Assembly: GCA_938008185.1 (NCBI GenBank)
Contig: CALLLR010000190.1
Span: forward strand, 1-32,390
From: an uncultured Saprospiraceae bacterium
Lineage (GTDB): Bacteria; Bacteroidota; Bacteroidia; Chitinophagales; Saprospiraceae
DNA: 32,390 nt
Direction of reading: 5' to 3'
The notes below the pieces were generated by a model that saw only the letters and a list, made by a program, of their open reading frames with translations, ran no database searches and had not been told where the DNA came from. Shown piece after piece: positions 1-7,439 of the stretch (position 1 is the first letter of the stretch; the number at the start of each line of letters is the position of its first letter). The position numbers and the translations under genes were made by a program.

Positions 1-40
1 CTGTCACGGTGTTGAGTTCAGTGCTACTGCTGTCTACAGT

Positions 41-345
41 CGGTTTTCATAGTGCCGTTAAATAATGGCACTATTCCACCGCCTCTAGTATTGCGGCCTG
101 CTCTTTTTGCACACGCTCTTTGGTGCTCTGGCACCAAGCAGCGCAGGCCTCAGTTCCAGCTCCACGCTAAAAGCAAACCCGGAGCTTCCACAACCCCTGC
201 CTTCGTTTCACTCCGGCAGGCAGGCGCAAGCCAAACTCGCACATTCAGACCGCGCCCCACGCAGCGGCCCACACTCGGGCGCTCTTTCTTCATGGCTTCG
301 GCTCCAACCGCAGACGGCCGCCGTTCAGTGCGCCCTGGCAAAATG
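41..345. other. GC-rich noncoding element with four perfect stem-loops
   Basis: This block is much richer in G+C than the surrounding spacer. It holds four consecutive perfect inverted repeats: ATAGTGCC/GGCACTAT (49-56/67-74), TTGGTGC/GCACCAA with a 4-base loop (120-126/131-137), CCTGCC/GGCAGG (196-201/215-220) and GCGCCC/GGGCGC (252-257/277-282). The three overlapping ORFs in the track here have no recognisable domain and look like shadows. The packing of hairpins suggests a structured RNA or a REP-like or transposon-end element; the transcribed strand is not known. Class assignment is inference. Confidence 0.45.
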
Positions 346-383
346 GGAAGCAGTTATCGTTGCATCTAACAAAATATTTCACC

Positions 384-451
384 AAAAAAAGTGGCGGCTG
401 ACCATCCAATCCGGATAAGCCAGCCGCCCTAATACCACACACATACATTAT
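384..451 (-). repeat. Hairpin repeat unit, copy 1 (terminator-like on minus strand)
   Basis: Arms GGCGGCTG (393-400) and CAGCCGCC (421-428) form an 8-bp stem. On the minus strand the stem is followed two bases later by seven Ts (384-390), the layout of an intrinsic terminator. The right half shares exact blocks of 18 and 19 bases with copy 2 at 714-794 (CCGGATAAGCCAGCCGCC and TACCACACACATACATTAT). Confidence 0.5.
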
Positions 452-552
452 TCTTCAAAAGCCCTTTCTAAAAAAAAACCTCACTACATTCTAAAAATTA
501 TATCTTCCCACTAAAAAACCAATCCTCAATTTAAACTAATCAACGATTCAAC

Positions 553-619
553 AAAAAAAGTCTGCGGTTCCAAAGAAGGACGTTCCACCACAAAACATCG
601 TTTCCTCTTTCCCGCAGAC
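553..619 (-). terminator. Long-loop stem plus T7, possible terminator
   Basis: Arms GTCTGCGG (560-567) and CCGCAGAC (612-619) are perfect complements separated by 44 bases. On the minus strand the stem is followed directly by seven Ts (553-559). The loop is long for a classical terminator, so the call is tentative. It lies between the two copies of the neighbouring hairpin repeat. Confidence 0.3.
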
Positions 620-713
620 GGTCATGGTTTCTGCTTCAAACTTTTGGGGTTCGAAGCATGTAAGTAATGGTTATGTTATCTTTAATCAAATCATTCGTAT
701 CATCTGTGGCCTT

Positions 714-794
714 AAAAAAGCGTGGCTGACCATCTGTTTGGGACAAATCCCTCCCGGATAAGCCAGCCGCCACTGTACCACACACATACATTAT
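714..794 (-). repeat. Hairpin repeat unit, copy 2 (terminator-like on minus strand)
   Basis: This is the second copy of the unit at 384-451. It shares exactly CCGGATAAGCCAGCCGCC (754-771) and TACCACACACATACATTAT (776-794). The left arm is degenerate (GTGGCTG at 722-728), so the stem is imperfect, but a run of six Ts still follows on the minus strand (714-719). The distance between the T-runs of the two copies is about 330 bp, with the 553-559 T-run roughly midway. Confidence 0.5.
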
Positions 795-1073
795 CTTTAA
801 GGACTGATCTCCGTAATTCAGAGATAGCCCGTTATTTTTTTTCTGAAAATTAAATAATGGGATTGGGGTTCCGGTCAGGGGCCATACGGCGTCCCCGTTT
901 CCTTCGCGGGTGGAAGAAAATCTGTCCGGTAATACGTGAAATGAAACGAAACAATCGCTGACGGAACCGCCAGGATTTACCAGATTAACTGGCAAAAGTT
1001 CTCGTAACATAGTAGTTGTTCTTTGTTTCTCCCGGAAAAAGTTAATTTTACCGGGACCATTATTTAATTGCAA

Positions 1074-1282
1074 AATCCAAGGAAGGGAATCCTCGTTTTT
1101 ACTTTCTTTATAATGGTTGTTCTCTTAAGTGTATTCCGGCTTTTTCAAAAACCGGAAACCTAAAGCGATCCTTAAATTTTTGGCCAATTATTACTGGCGG
1201 AATAGAAATTCAGGTACTTTAGATATTATATTTTATCTGCATAAATTATTCCAACTAATATTTAAATATACGATAAAATAAT
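1074..1282. other. AT-rich spacer with a palindromic hairpin
   Basis: This is the leader region of the downstream ABC gene. At 1134-1157 the arms TTCCGG/CCGGAA and inner TTTTT/AAAAA make a nearly continuous hairpin that could act as a terminator on either strand. No TTG-N19-TAnnTTTG promoter was found by eye. Confidence 0.3.
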
Positions 1283-3046
1283 ATGCTTGATAAGTTACTG
1301 GAAGTCAAAAACTTAGTGGTAGAGTTCGCAACGGATACTGGAACCGTGCGTGCGGTCGATAAAATTGATTTTAGTGTTTTTCGCGGTGAAACCATTGGAA
1401 TTGTCGGAGAATCGGGATCCGGAAAGTCGGTTACGTCGCTATCCGCTATGGGCTTAATTCCTCAACCACCGGGTCGAATTGCGGATGGAACCATCACTTA
1501 TTACGACGAAAATAACGATCCCGTTGAGCTGCTTTCGCTCTCCGAAAAGGAGATGAATCAATACCGGGGCAATGAAATGGCCATGATCTTTCAGGAACCG
1601 ATGACCTCTCTCAATCCGGTGTTTACTTGTGGTGATCAAGTGCTGGAAGCAATTCAATTACACCTAAAACTGGATAAAAAAGCGGCGAAAGAAAAAGTAC
1701 TGGACTTGTTTGCGCGGGTGCAATTGCCTGATCCGGAAAGGATTTATACTGCTTATCCTCACGAGATTTCGGGTGGTCAAAAGCAACGGGTAATGATTGC
1801 GATGGCCATGTCTTGTAGCCCAAAACTATTGATCGCCGACGAGCCGACTACGGCTTTAGATGTAACGGTCCAAAAGGCGATATTGGAGTTGATGGCGGAT
1901 TTAAAGAAAGAGCTGGATGCGGCCGTTATATTTATCTCCCACGACCTGGCTGTGATCGCCGAAATTGCGGATCGGGTACTGGTCATGTATAAAGGTAAGA
2001 TTGTTGAGCAGGGAAAAGTGGCGGATATTTTTCAGCATCCGCAGCACCCTTATACAAAAGGCTTGTTGGCTTGTCGTCCGCCATTGGCCTATCGGGTGGA
2101 TCGGCTGCCGGTGATTGCTGATTTTATGAAAGTAGAAAAGGATGGAAACGGGAAAGCAGTCATTACTGAAATTCCAGCTTCTGTATCCGCAAAACTGAGT
2201 GCGGTTCGCAGTGATCCGGAAATACGTAAAGCCAGACTCACCGCGCTCTACAATCAACCACCTCTCCTGGAAGTCAAAAAACTGAATACCTGGTTTTCGG
2301 TCAAAAAGAACTTTTTTGGAAAAACCACCGATTGGGTCAAAGCGGTCAACGACGTTAGTTTTTCTGTTTATCCGGGAGAAACGCTCGGATTGGTGGGGGA
2401 GAGTGGTTGCGGAAAAACAACCCTGGGCCGAAGCATTATCGGACTCAATAAACCGCAAAGTGGAGAAATTTTATATAATGGAAAAGATTTACTCCAAATG
2501 ACTGCTACTGAATTGCAAGCCATGCGGCGAGAGATTCAGATTGTCTTTCAGGATCCTTACGGTTCTCTAAATCCCCGGATGACTATTGGTGCGGCAATTC
2601 TGGAACCGGTCGCAGTACACGGTATCGTCTCCGGAAAAAAAGCACAAAAAGAATATGTAATTGATTTGATGGAAACCGTAAGTTTACGACCGGAATATTT
2701 TGATCGGTATCCTCATGAGTTTTCCGGCGGGCAAAGACAACGGGTCGGTATCGCCCGCGCGTTGGCGCTGAATCCCAAATTTTTGATTTGCGACGAATCC
2801 GTTTCTGCCCTGGATGTTTCGGTACAGGCTCAGGTTCTGAATTTATTATTAAAATTACAAAAACAAAGATCTTTAACTTATATTTTTATTAGCCATGATT
2901 TGTCGGTAGTAAAATTTATGAGCGACCGCATGATGGTGATGAACGCTGGAAAAATTGAAGAACTGGACGATGCGGATACGATTTATTCCAGTCCGAAAGC
3001 GGATTATACGAAGCGCTTGATTGATGCGATTCCGGTAGGATTGTAA
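1283..3046 (+). CDS. Fused two-domain peptide/nickel-type ABC transporter ATPase (DppD-DppF-like)
   Basis: A single 587-residue protein carries two complete ABC ATPase domains, as in GsiA/YejF-type fusions of DppD and DppF. Domain 1 (about 5-265) has Walker A GESGSGKS at 42-49, Q-loop IFQEP near 102, signature SGGQKQR near 163, Walker B LLIADEP and H-loop H220. Domain 2 (about 328-585) has GESGCGKTT at 372-380, VFQDP near 421, SGGQRQR near 481, Walker B LICDES and H538. The usual DEP is DES in domain 2, but the catalytic Glu is kept. Each domain ends with the family-typical C-terminal segment (HPQHPYTKGL; SPKADYTKRL). It should energise uptake of oligopeptides or a similar solute from the cytoplasmic face of the inner membrane. 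No permease or binding-protein gene is adjacent. The ATG start gives a full-length domain 1. Confidence 0.9.
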   Translation: MLDKLLEVKNLVVEFATDTGTVRAVDKIDFSVFRGETIGIVGESGSGKSVTSLSAMGLIPQPPGRIADGTITYYDENNDPVELLSLSEKEMNQYRGNEMAMIFQEPMTSLNPVFTCGDQVLEAIQLHLKLDKKAAKEKVLDLFARVQLPDPERIYTAYPHEISGGQKQRVMIAMAMSCSPKLLIADEPTTALDVTVQKAILELMADLKKELDAAVIFISHDLAVIAEIADRVLVMYKGKIVEQGKVADIFQHPQHPYTKGLLACRPPLAYRVDRLPVIADFMKVEKDGNGKAVITEIPASVSAKLSAVRSDPEIRKARLTALYNQPPLLEVKKLNTWFSVKKNFFGKTTDWVKAVNDVSFSVYPGETLGLVGESGCGKTTLGRSIIGLNKPQSGEILYNGKDLLQMTATELQAMRREIQIVFQDPYGSLNPRMTIGAAILEPVAVHGIVSGKKAQKEYVIDLMETVSLRPEYFDRYPHEFSGGQRQRVGIARALALNPKFLICDESVSALDVSVQAQVLNLLLKLQKQRSLTYIFISHDLSVVKFMSDRMMVMNAGKIEELDDADTIYSSPKADYTKRLIDAIPVGL

Positions 3047-3061
3047 AGGCTGCGGGCTCCT

Positions 3062-3185
3062 CAAATTAAAAAGCCAAACCCGCCAGAAGAGAGCCAACCG
3101 AAAGCCAATCGAAAGCCAAACGCGTCAACAGGGAAAAAAGCCAAACACATCAGCAGAGAAAAAAGCCTATTGTCAGCCAAAAAAA
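3062..3185 (+). repeat. AAAGCCAAAC-type repeat block R1
   Basis: Degenerate tandem units such as AAAAAGCCAAACCC, GAGAGCCAACCGAAAGCC and AGCAGAGAAAAAAGCC start about 15 bases after the ABC stop codon. A 34-base stretch (3134-3167) matches 7324-7357 in block R2 with two mismatches. The block is open in the reading frame of the downstream pseudouridine synthase and would read RKPIESQT and AYCQP there. A short relative lies inside the gene at the right edge of the window. Confidence 0.7.
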
Positions 3186-3194
3186 TTCCTCCTC

Positions 3195-4064
3195 ATCAAA
3201 ATAATCGCACAACATACCGTTCCCGCTCAAACCAATCCCCAACGCCTCAGTGATTACGCCATTGGGATCTTCGACCTTTTTATTTCCCGTAAGGGCCTGA
3301 AAAAAGCCATTAAGCGCGGACAGATTTTATTAGAGGGTAGGGTAGGGAAAACGGGCGATTGGGTACAACCCGGGCAAAAAATTTTGGTAATTGCGGATGT
3401 TCGAAAAATACCTAAAATACTCCCTTTATCCATTCCGGTAATTTACCAAGATGAGCACCTGGCCATTTTACATAAACCAGCGAGTCTGCCCGTTTCCGGT
3501 AATCGTTATCGTACGGTAGAAAATGCTTTGCCTTTTAATTTAGAAAAAACAACACTCCCTGAAGCAATGCCCTGGCCCCGACCCGTACATCGCCTGGACG
3601 CTGCCACACGTGGTTTATTAGTAGTCGCAAAAACCTATCCGGCGATGGTGCGTCTGGGACAGGCATGGGAAGCCGGAACGGTCAGGAAAAAATATATTGC
3701 GGTCGTTTGGGGAAATTTACCAGCAGCAGTAGGTAGCATTACCACTCCGGTTGATGAACGAAAAGCGCATACCGATTACAAGGTTTTAAGAACGATCAAG
3801 CATCTTAAATTAGGAACAATAAGCGAAGTAAGCCTCACCCTGAAGACGGGGAGAACACACCAAATCAGGAAGCATTTATCTGGCCTGGGAAATGATATTC
3901 TGGGAGATCCTATTTATAAAAAAACGGAAAGACCAAAAATCCGGGGCCTCTGGCTTTTTGCCACCGAGATCAATCTTAATCATCCCGTCACGGAGATACC
4001 GCTACAATTTAAGTTAGAAAAGATAAATAAAATCGAAAAACTATTTAAAATAAAATTTAAATAA
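3195..4064 (+). CDS. RluA-family pseudouridine synthase with N-terminal S4 domain, start codon uncertain
   Basis: Converts uridine to pseudouridine in rRNA or tRNA. The ORF track starts at a TTG (3384), but the frame is open back to 3039. Codons 3195-3380 encode an S4-type RNA-binding domain (LSDYAIGIFDLFISRKG, ILLEGRVGKTGDW). The catalytic domain follows with HRLDAATRG (catalytic Asp, about residue 135 from 3195) and LKTGRTHQIRKH. Between 3039 and 3384 there is no ATG, GTG or TTG in frame, so 3195 (ATC) is only a homology-based boundary. The open frame runs back into repeat block R1, which may have replaced the native start. Alternatively, with one A fewer in the A7 run at 3179-3185, a TTG at 3170 would come into frame. 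A truncated catalytic-only protein from 3384 is the third option. The family is certain; the exact target uridine and the start are not. Confidence 0.8.
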   Translation: MKIIAQHTVPAQTNPQRLSDYAIGIFDLFISRKGLKKAIKRGQILLEGRVGKTGDWVQPGQKILVIADVRKIPKILPLSIPVIYQDEHLAILHKPASLPVSGNRYRTVENALPFNLEKTTLPEAMPWPRPVHRLDAATRGLLVVAKTYPAMVRLGQAWEAGTVRKKYIAVVWGNLPAAVGSITTPVDERKAHTDYKVLRTIKHLKLGTISEVSLTLKTGRTHQIRKHLSGLGNDILGDPIYKKTERPKIRGLWLFATEINLNHPVTEIPLQFKLEKINKIEKLFKIKFK

Positions 4065-4099
4065 ATTCAAGAATTCAACCAGCAACGCGCCTCAATATC

Positions 4100-5335
4100 C
4101 TAAAGTTCAAGAAAATACATCCTCAAAGCCCCAATATTCTTCGCCTCAATACTTCCTCGGGCAATAAATTTAAAATCATTTTTTAACAATTTATAAGTCG
4201 TAGAAGATACGTTGATACGACCCGCTTCCGCCGCAGATTCCATTCTACTGGCAATATTTACCGTATCACCCCAGATATCGTACGCAAACTTTTTATCGCC
4301 AACGACACCCGCTACCAACGGCCCGGTGTGTATCCCAATGCGAGCGCTAAAAACGGGCGTATTATTATCCCGGTTAGCGATGGCCCAGTTTTTTAAAAAT
4401 GCCTGCATCTCGATGGCTGCTTGTAGAATTCGGTGGGCGTGATCTTTATTTGAGACCGGTAAGCCCCCCGCACACATATAGGCATCACCAATGGTTTTAA
4501 TTTTTTCCAATTGATTCTTTTCGATGATCGCATCAAAAGCCTTAAAGCAATAATCTAAGTCTGCTACCAATGTTTTAGGATCCTTTTTTGCGGCAATTTG
4601 GCTGAAATTTACAAAATCCGAAAATAGAACTGTTACGTTGGGATGGCGCTTGGCTTCGGCTGAACCATTTTTTTTGAGCTCTTCGGCAATGGAATAGGGG
4701 AGAATGTTTAGCAGCAGGGCTTCGGATTTTTTCTGCTCCTCAATAATTAAGTTGTTTTTTTCTTCTAATAAAATGTTATACTTTTTTGTGATCCTCCACC
4801 GGTTGAATATAATAAATGCAAAAAGACTTAGAATGACCGCCAGGGCGATAAAGAGATTACGCACCAACGCCTGATCACGGATTTCTACAGATTGTTGCTC
4901 GACGACCATTTTTTGTTGAAGGATTTCGAGCGAATCGACCATAGAACGCATTTCGAGGGAATCAACCAAACGTTTATTTTCGACAAGTTCCCGCTCTGTT
5001 TGGAGTCGATCCTGATACATTTTTTCAATTTCTCTTTCCCGTTCGTATAGCGAATTATTTAACAGGGATTTGAGTTGGTTGAGCGAATCGTTGCGCTGGT
5101 CTAATAGCTCATTTTGTCGGTGAACAACTTCCAGATTTTGTCGGGTCTTCTTTAAAGCTTCGATTGCTTTCTTCCTTGCCTCGGCTGCTTCTTTGGCCTT
5201 TATTTCTGCTTCCCGTCGCTTTTTTCCAAAAATTTGTTCCTCCATATCCGGCAATGAGCTAGCCATGACGGAAATCGGGCTGCTCCACGTGAGCAGGAAT
5301 AAAAGCGCAACAAAGTAGAAAAACGGATTATTCAA
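4100..5335 (-). CDS. Membrane-anchored class III adenylate cyclase with coiled-coil sensor region
   Basis: Makes cAMP from ATP. The 411-residue protein has an N-terminal signal/anchor (1-26), a long charged coiled coil (about 35-155), one transmembrane helix (159-178), a short signalling helix with LLLNILP (about 185-222) and a C-terminal cyclase domain (230-411). Metal-binding Asp240 (LFSDF) and Asp284 (IGDAY) are present. The purine-selecting pair Lys280 and Asp353 fits ATP rather than GTP, and Asn360 and Arg364 of the transition-state site are kept. Many Bacteroidota relatives carry TPR repeats before the membrane helix; here a coiled coil takes that place. The start is TTG, because an in-frame stop lies a few codons upstream and no ATG precedes the signal peptide. 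It is divergent from the HEAT-like gene, with 185 bp between them. Confidence 0.85.
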   Translation of the reverse strand: MNNPFFYFVALLFLLTWSSPISVMASSLPDMEEQIFGKKRREAEIKAKEAAEARKKAIEALKKTRQNLEVVHRQNELLDQRNDSLNQLKSLLNNSLYEREREIEKMYQDRLQTERELVENKRLVDSLEMRSMVDSLEILQQKMVVEQQSVEIRDQALVRNLFIALAVILSLFAFIIFNRWRITKKYNILLEEKNNLIIEEQKKSEALLLNILPYSIAEELKKNGSAEAKRHPNVTVLFSDFVNFSQIAAKKDPKTLVADLDYCFKAFDAIIEKNQLEKIKTIGDAYMCAGGLPVSNKDHAHRILQAAIEMQAFLKNWAIANRDNNTPVFSARIGIHTGPLVAGVVGDKKFAYDIWGDTVNIASRMESAAEAGRINVSSTTYKLLKNDFKFIARGSIEAKNIGALRMYFLEL

Positions 5336-5353
5336 AGGTGAATGAAGGTTATA

Positions 5354-5500
5354 TTTTTAAACGACTTCTTTTGGAACGAGAAAAACAGGCCAAAGTTTTG
5401 TTAATTGCTCCTCTATTTTCAACAAATTAAATCTGTATTAATTGTAAAAGGTATTCACTACTTTTACAGTGGATTAGATGCTTTATTTTTAAACAACTTA
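5354..5500. promoter_or_regulatory. Two TTTAAACRACTT motifs in a divergent promoter region
   Basis: TTTTTAAACGACTTC (5354-5368) and TTTTTAAACAACTTA (5486-5500) lie in the spacer between the divergent cyclase and HEAT-like genes. Near-identical motifs recur between genes at 10355, 18343, 18460, 18515, 20448, 20618 and 25120. Position suggests a regulatory or repeat-derived site; the function is not known. Confidence 0.35.
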
Positions 5501-5520
5501 AATGTTTTCCAATTAAATAT

Positions 5521-7155
5521 ATGCTGCTTGAGGCTTATGTATTAACGGACCCTGTAATCATCATTGCCGACAATGATCAGTACCAGTATCGGGTTACTTA
5601 TTCTATTTTTGGTGAAATACTGAAAATAGAACTGCCTTTTTTGAAATTACCTTCTAATGCGCAGCAACTAACCAAAGGTAAGGATACGGAAAATTATTTA
5701 CTACGTCTGGAAAATTATAAAAATTTACTGCGATTTCAAATTCCACTGGCTATCCTGGGTTTTTGGAAGACGGATGAATTTCTTCAAATCAGTGCTTCGA
5801 TTAACGAGCGGGAATCGGAATTAGGTAAGGATCTCCCGGATAATTTTTTATCCTTCATCTCAGATCCCTGGCTGAAAGAATTTTATTATAAAATTAAAGA
5901 AGACATTACTCAAAAGGGAACTGGAGATTTTTGGCGTGGATTGGCTGGGTTGATGAGTAATGATCCTACGGTGCTGGAATCCTCCTTCCGTTATTTGCGT
6001 ACTTATTCCTGGCAGTTACCCGCCGACATTATTGGAAAACGCTGGCCTACGTTGACCAGTCGGCCGGTACTTCGGCACTTTTACCAGCATGCGTATTTAT
6101 ATCCTTCAGAGGCGACCAGGAGTTGGTTGTTAAAAGAATTACCCGGTGAACAATCCACCTTTTTTCGGGGACTAATAATCCGGGGATTGTCCGTTTATCA
6201 GGAAAAGACTATTTACGAAGCCCTGATTAATCACTATCATTCCCAGGTGGAAATGGGAGAAGGTGAATCGGAAATTTTGATCAGTGCGTTGAGTACCTAT
6301 GATACGCCAACGGTGCGATCTATTGCCTGGAATGCACTTGTTGGGAAAAATTATTTTGCTGCTAAGGCCGCACATGATGTTTTAATTAAACAAGGTGTTC
6401 ACGAAAAAAAGATAGCGGAAAAACTTACGCTCGGTATATTTAATGATCAATACAGCGATCGGGTAAACTCTTTACTCAGCAGATTTCAACATCTGGAGAA
6501 TACCGAATGGTTACTGACCTCGGAACAGTTTTTGGCCCGGGCTGTTTATGCGGTAAAAAAGAATAAAAGTATCCGGCCACAAACCAATCTGGCTAGTTTG
6601 CTGGATCGTACCTGGCAACCTACAACCCTCGGAATTATCATCGAATTTTTGTACCACCCCGAGCCGATGGTTCGTCGATTAGGATTGGATCAGATGAGTA
6701 GTTTGTTTATTCAGTTTCCTAATCGACTTAAACTACTTAATCCGGATACCCTAAAAAGAATTTTTCAATTGACGGGAGATGTTACCGAAGCGGTAAGGAT
6801 CGAAGCGATTGAAACGATCCGGGTGTTGGTTCCCCGACTGGGACAATCCTCCTGGATCAATAGTTTATTGAATGTACAAAATAGAACCCAACTGCTGAGT
6901 CAATTGTTACCGGCCATGCTGGCCCTACACCGTAAACATTTTACCGAACTGGCGGTGGTGCCTTTTTGTATTAAAAATCTTACCCATAAAACGGTTAGCA
7001 TCAGAAGATACTGCATTCTCATTTTACAATATTACCGATTACCCGAAGTAAAAACCGCTCTAAAAAAAATGCAATCAGATCCCGAACCGGTTATCCAGGA
7101 AGCCCTTGGCCGGGGATGGCGCGAAGATGATGATTTGGTCAAAGTCCTGCGGTGA
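5521..7155 (+). CDS. HEAT-like alpha-helical repeat protein of unknown function
   Basis: I do not recognise the family. The 544-residue product has no signal peptide or membrane segment, so it is probably cytoplasmic. After a beta-rich N-terminal section (about 1-60) it is almost entirely helical. The C-terminal two thirds contain repeated helix pairs with the look of HEAT/ARM repeats, for example PMVRRLGLDQMSSL, EAVRIEAIETIRVLV, KTVSIRRYCILIL and EPVIQEALGRGWRED. Such scaffolds usually mediate protein binding. It stands alone, divergent from the cyclase and convergent with the first T9SS gene, with a repeat block directly behind its stop. A link to cyclase signalling is possible only on position. 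Confidence 0.7.
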   Translation: MLLEAYVLTDPVIIIADNDQYQYRVTYSIFGEILKIELPFLKLPSNAQQLTKGKDTENYLLRLENYKNLLRFQIPLAILGFWKTDEFLQISASINERESELGKDLPDNFLSFISDPWLKEFYYKIKEDITQKGTGDFWRGLAGLMSNDPTVLESSFRYLRTYSWQLPADIIGKRWPTLTSRPVLRHFYQHAYLYPSEATRSWLLKELPGEQSTFFRGLIIRGLSVYQEKTIYEALINHYHSQVEMGEGESEILISALSTYDTPTVRSIAWNALVGKNYFAAKAAHDVLIKQGVHEKKIAEKLTLGIFNDQYSDRVNSLLSRFQHLENTEWLLTSEQFLARAVYAVKKNKSIRPQTNLASLLDRTWQPTTLGIIIEFLYHPEPMVRRLGLDQMSSLFIQFPNRLKLLNPDTLKRIFQLTGDVTEAVRIEAIETIRVLVPRLGQSSWINSLLNVQNRTQLLSQLLPAMLALHRKHFTELAVVPFCIKNLTHKTVSIRRYCILILQYYRLPEVKTALKKMQSDPEPVIQEALGRGWREDDDLVKVLR

Positions 7156-7214
7156 GTAAGGGACGCTTCAATCAGCAAGTGCTTGCGAAAATCACTTAAA
7201 TAGCCCACTTCTGA

Positions 7215-7439
7215 AACCCACCAGCAGAGAAAAAAATCCCACCGAAAACCCATCACCAATTAAAGAGCCCACGCTAAAAGAGAGCCCATCGTCCGCTAAC
7301 CGAAAGCCAACACGTCAGCGGGGAAAAAAGCCAAACCCATCAGAAGAGAAAAAAGCCAACCGAAAGCCAAACAAGTCAGAAGGAAAAAAAACCAATTGTC
7401 CGCCCACCGAAAGCCAAACGCGCTAGCGGGAAAAAAAAC
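7215..7439 (+). repeat. AAAGCCAAAC-type repeat block R2
   Basis: This is a longer relative of block R1. Units such as GGGGAAAAAAGCCAAACCC, AGAAGAGAAAAAAGCC and CCGAAAGCCAAACGCG repeat with small changes. The best match to R1 is 7324-7357 (34 bases, two mismatches). It fills the spacer between two convergent genes and runs right up to the stop codon of the minus-strand T9SS gene. No gene is visible in it. Confidence 0.7.

Noticed and set aside
52-418. Three overlapping ORFs (105, 103 and 63 aa) at the left edge
   Set aside because: They overlap on both strands in a GC-rich hairpin region where stop codons are rare; none shows a coding pattern.
384-794. Integron attC-like cassette array
   Set aside because: The hairpins lack recognisable RYYYAAC/GTTRRRY core sites and no integrase or cassette genes are present.
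848-1069. 13-base inverted repeat AATTAAATAATGG (848-860 / 1057-1069) as possible mobile-element ends
   Set aside because: It is short and AT-rich, with no target duplication or transposase between the copies; chance is likely.
636-1073. 145-codon minus-strand ORF upstream of the ABC gene
   Set aside because: It runs through the duplicated hairpin unit, has no recognisable domain, signal or membrane segment, and its amino-acid pattern is not protein-like.
5442-5466. TTG...TACTTTTA as promoter for the HEAT-like gene
   Set aside because: The spacer is only 14 bases, too short for the 17-23 usual in this phylum.
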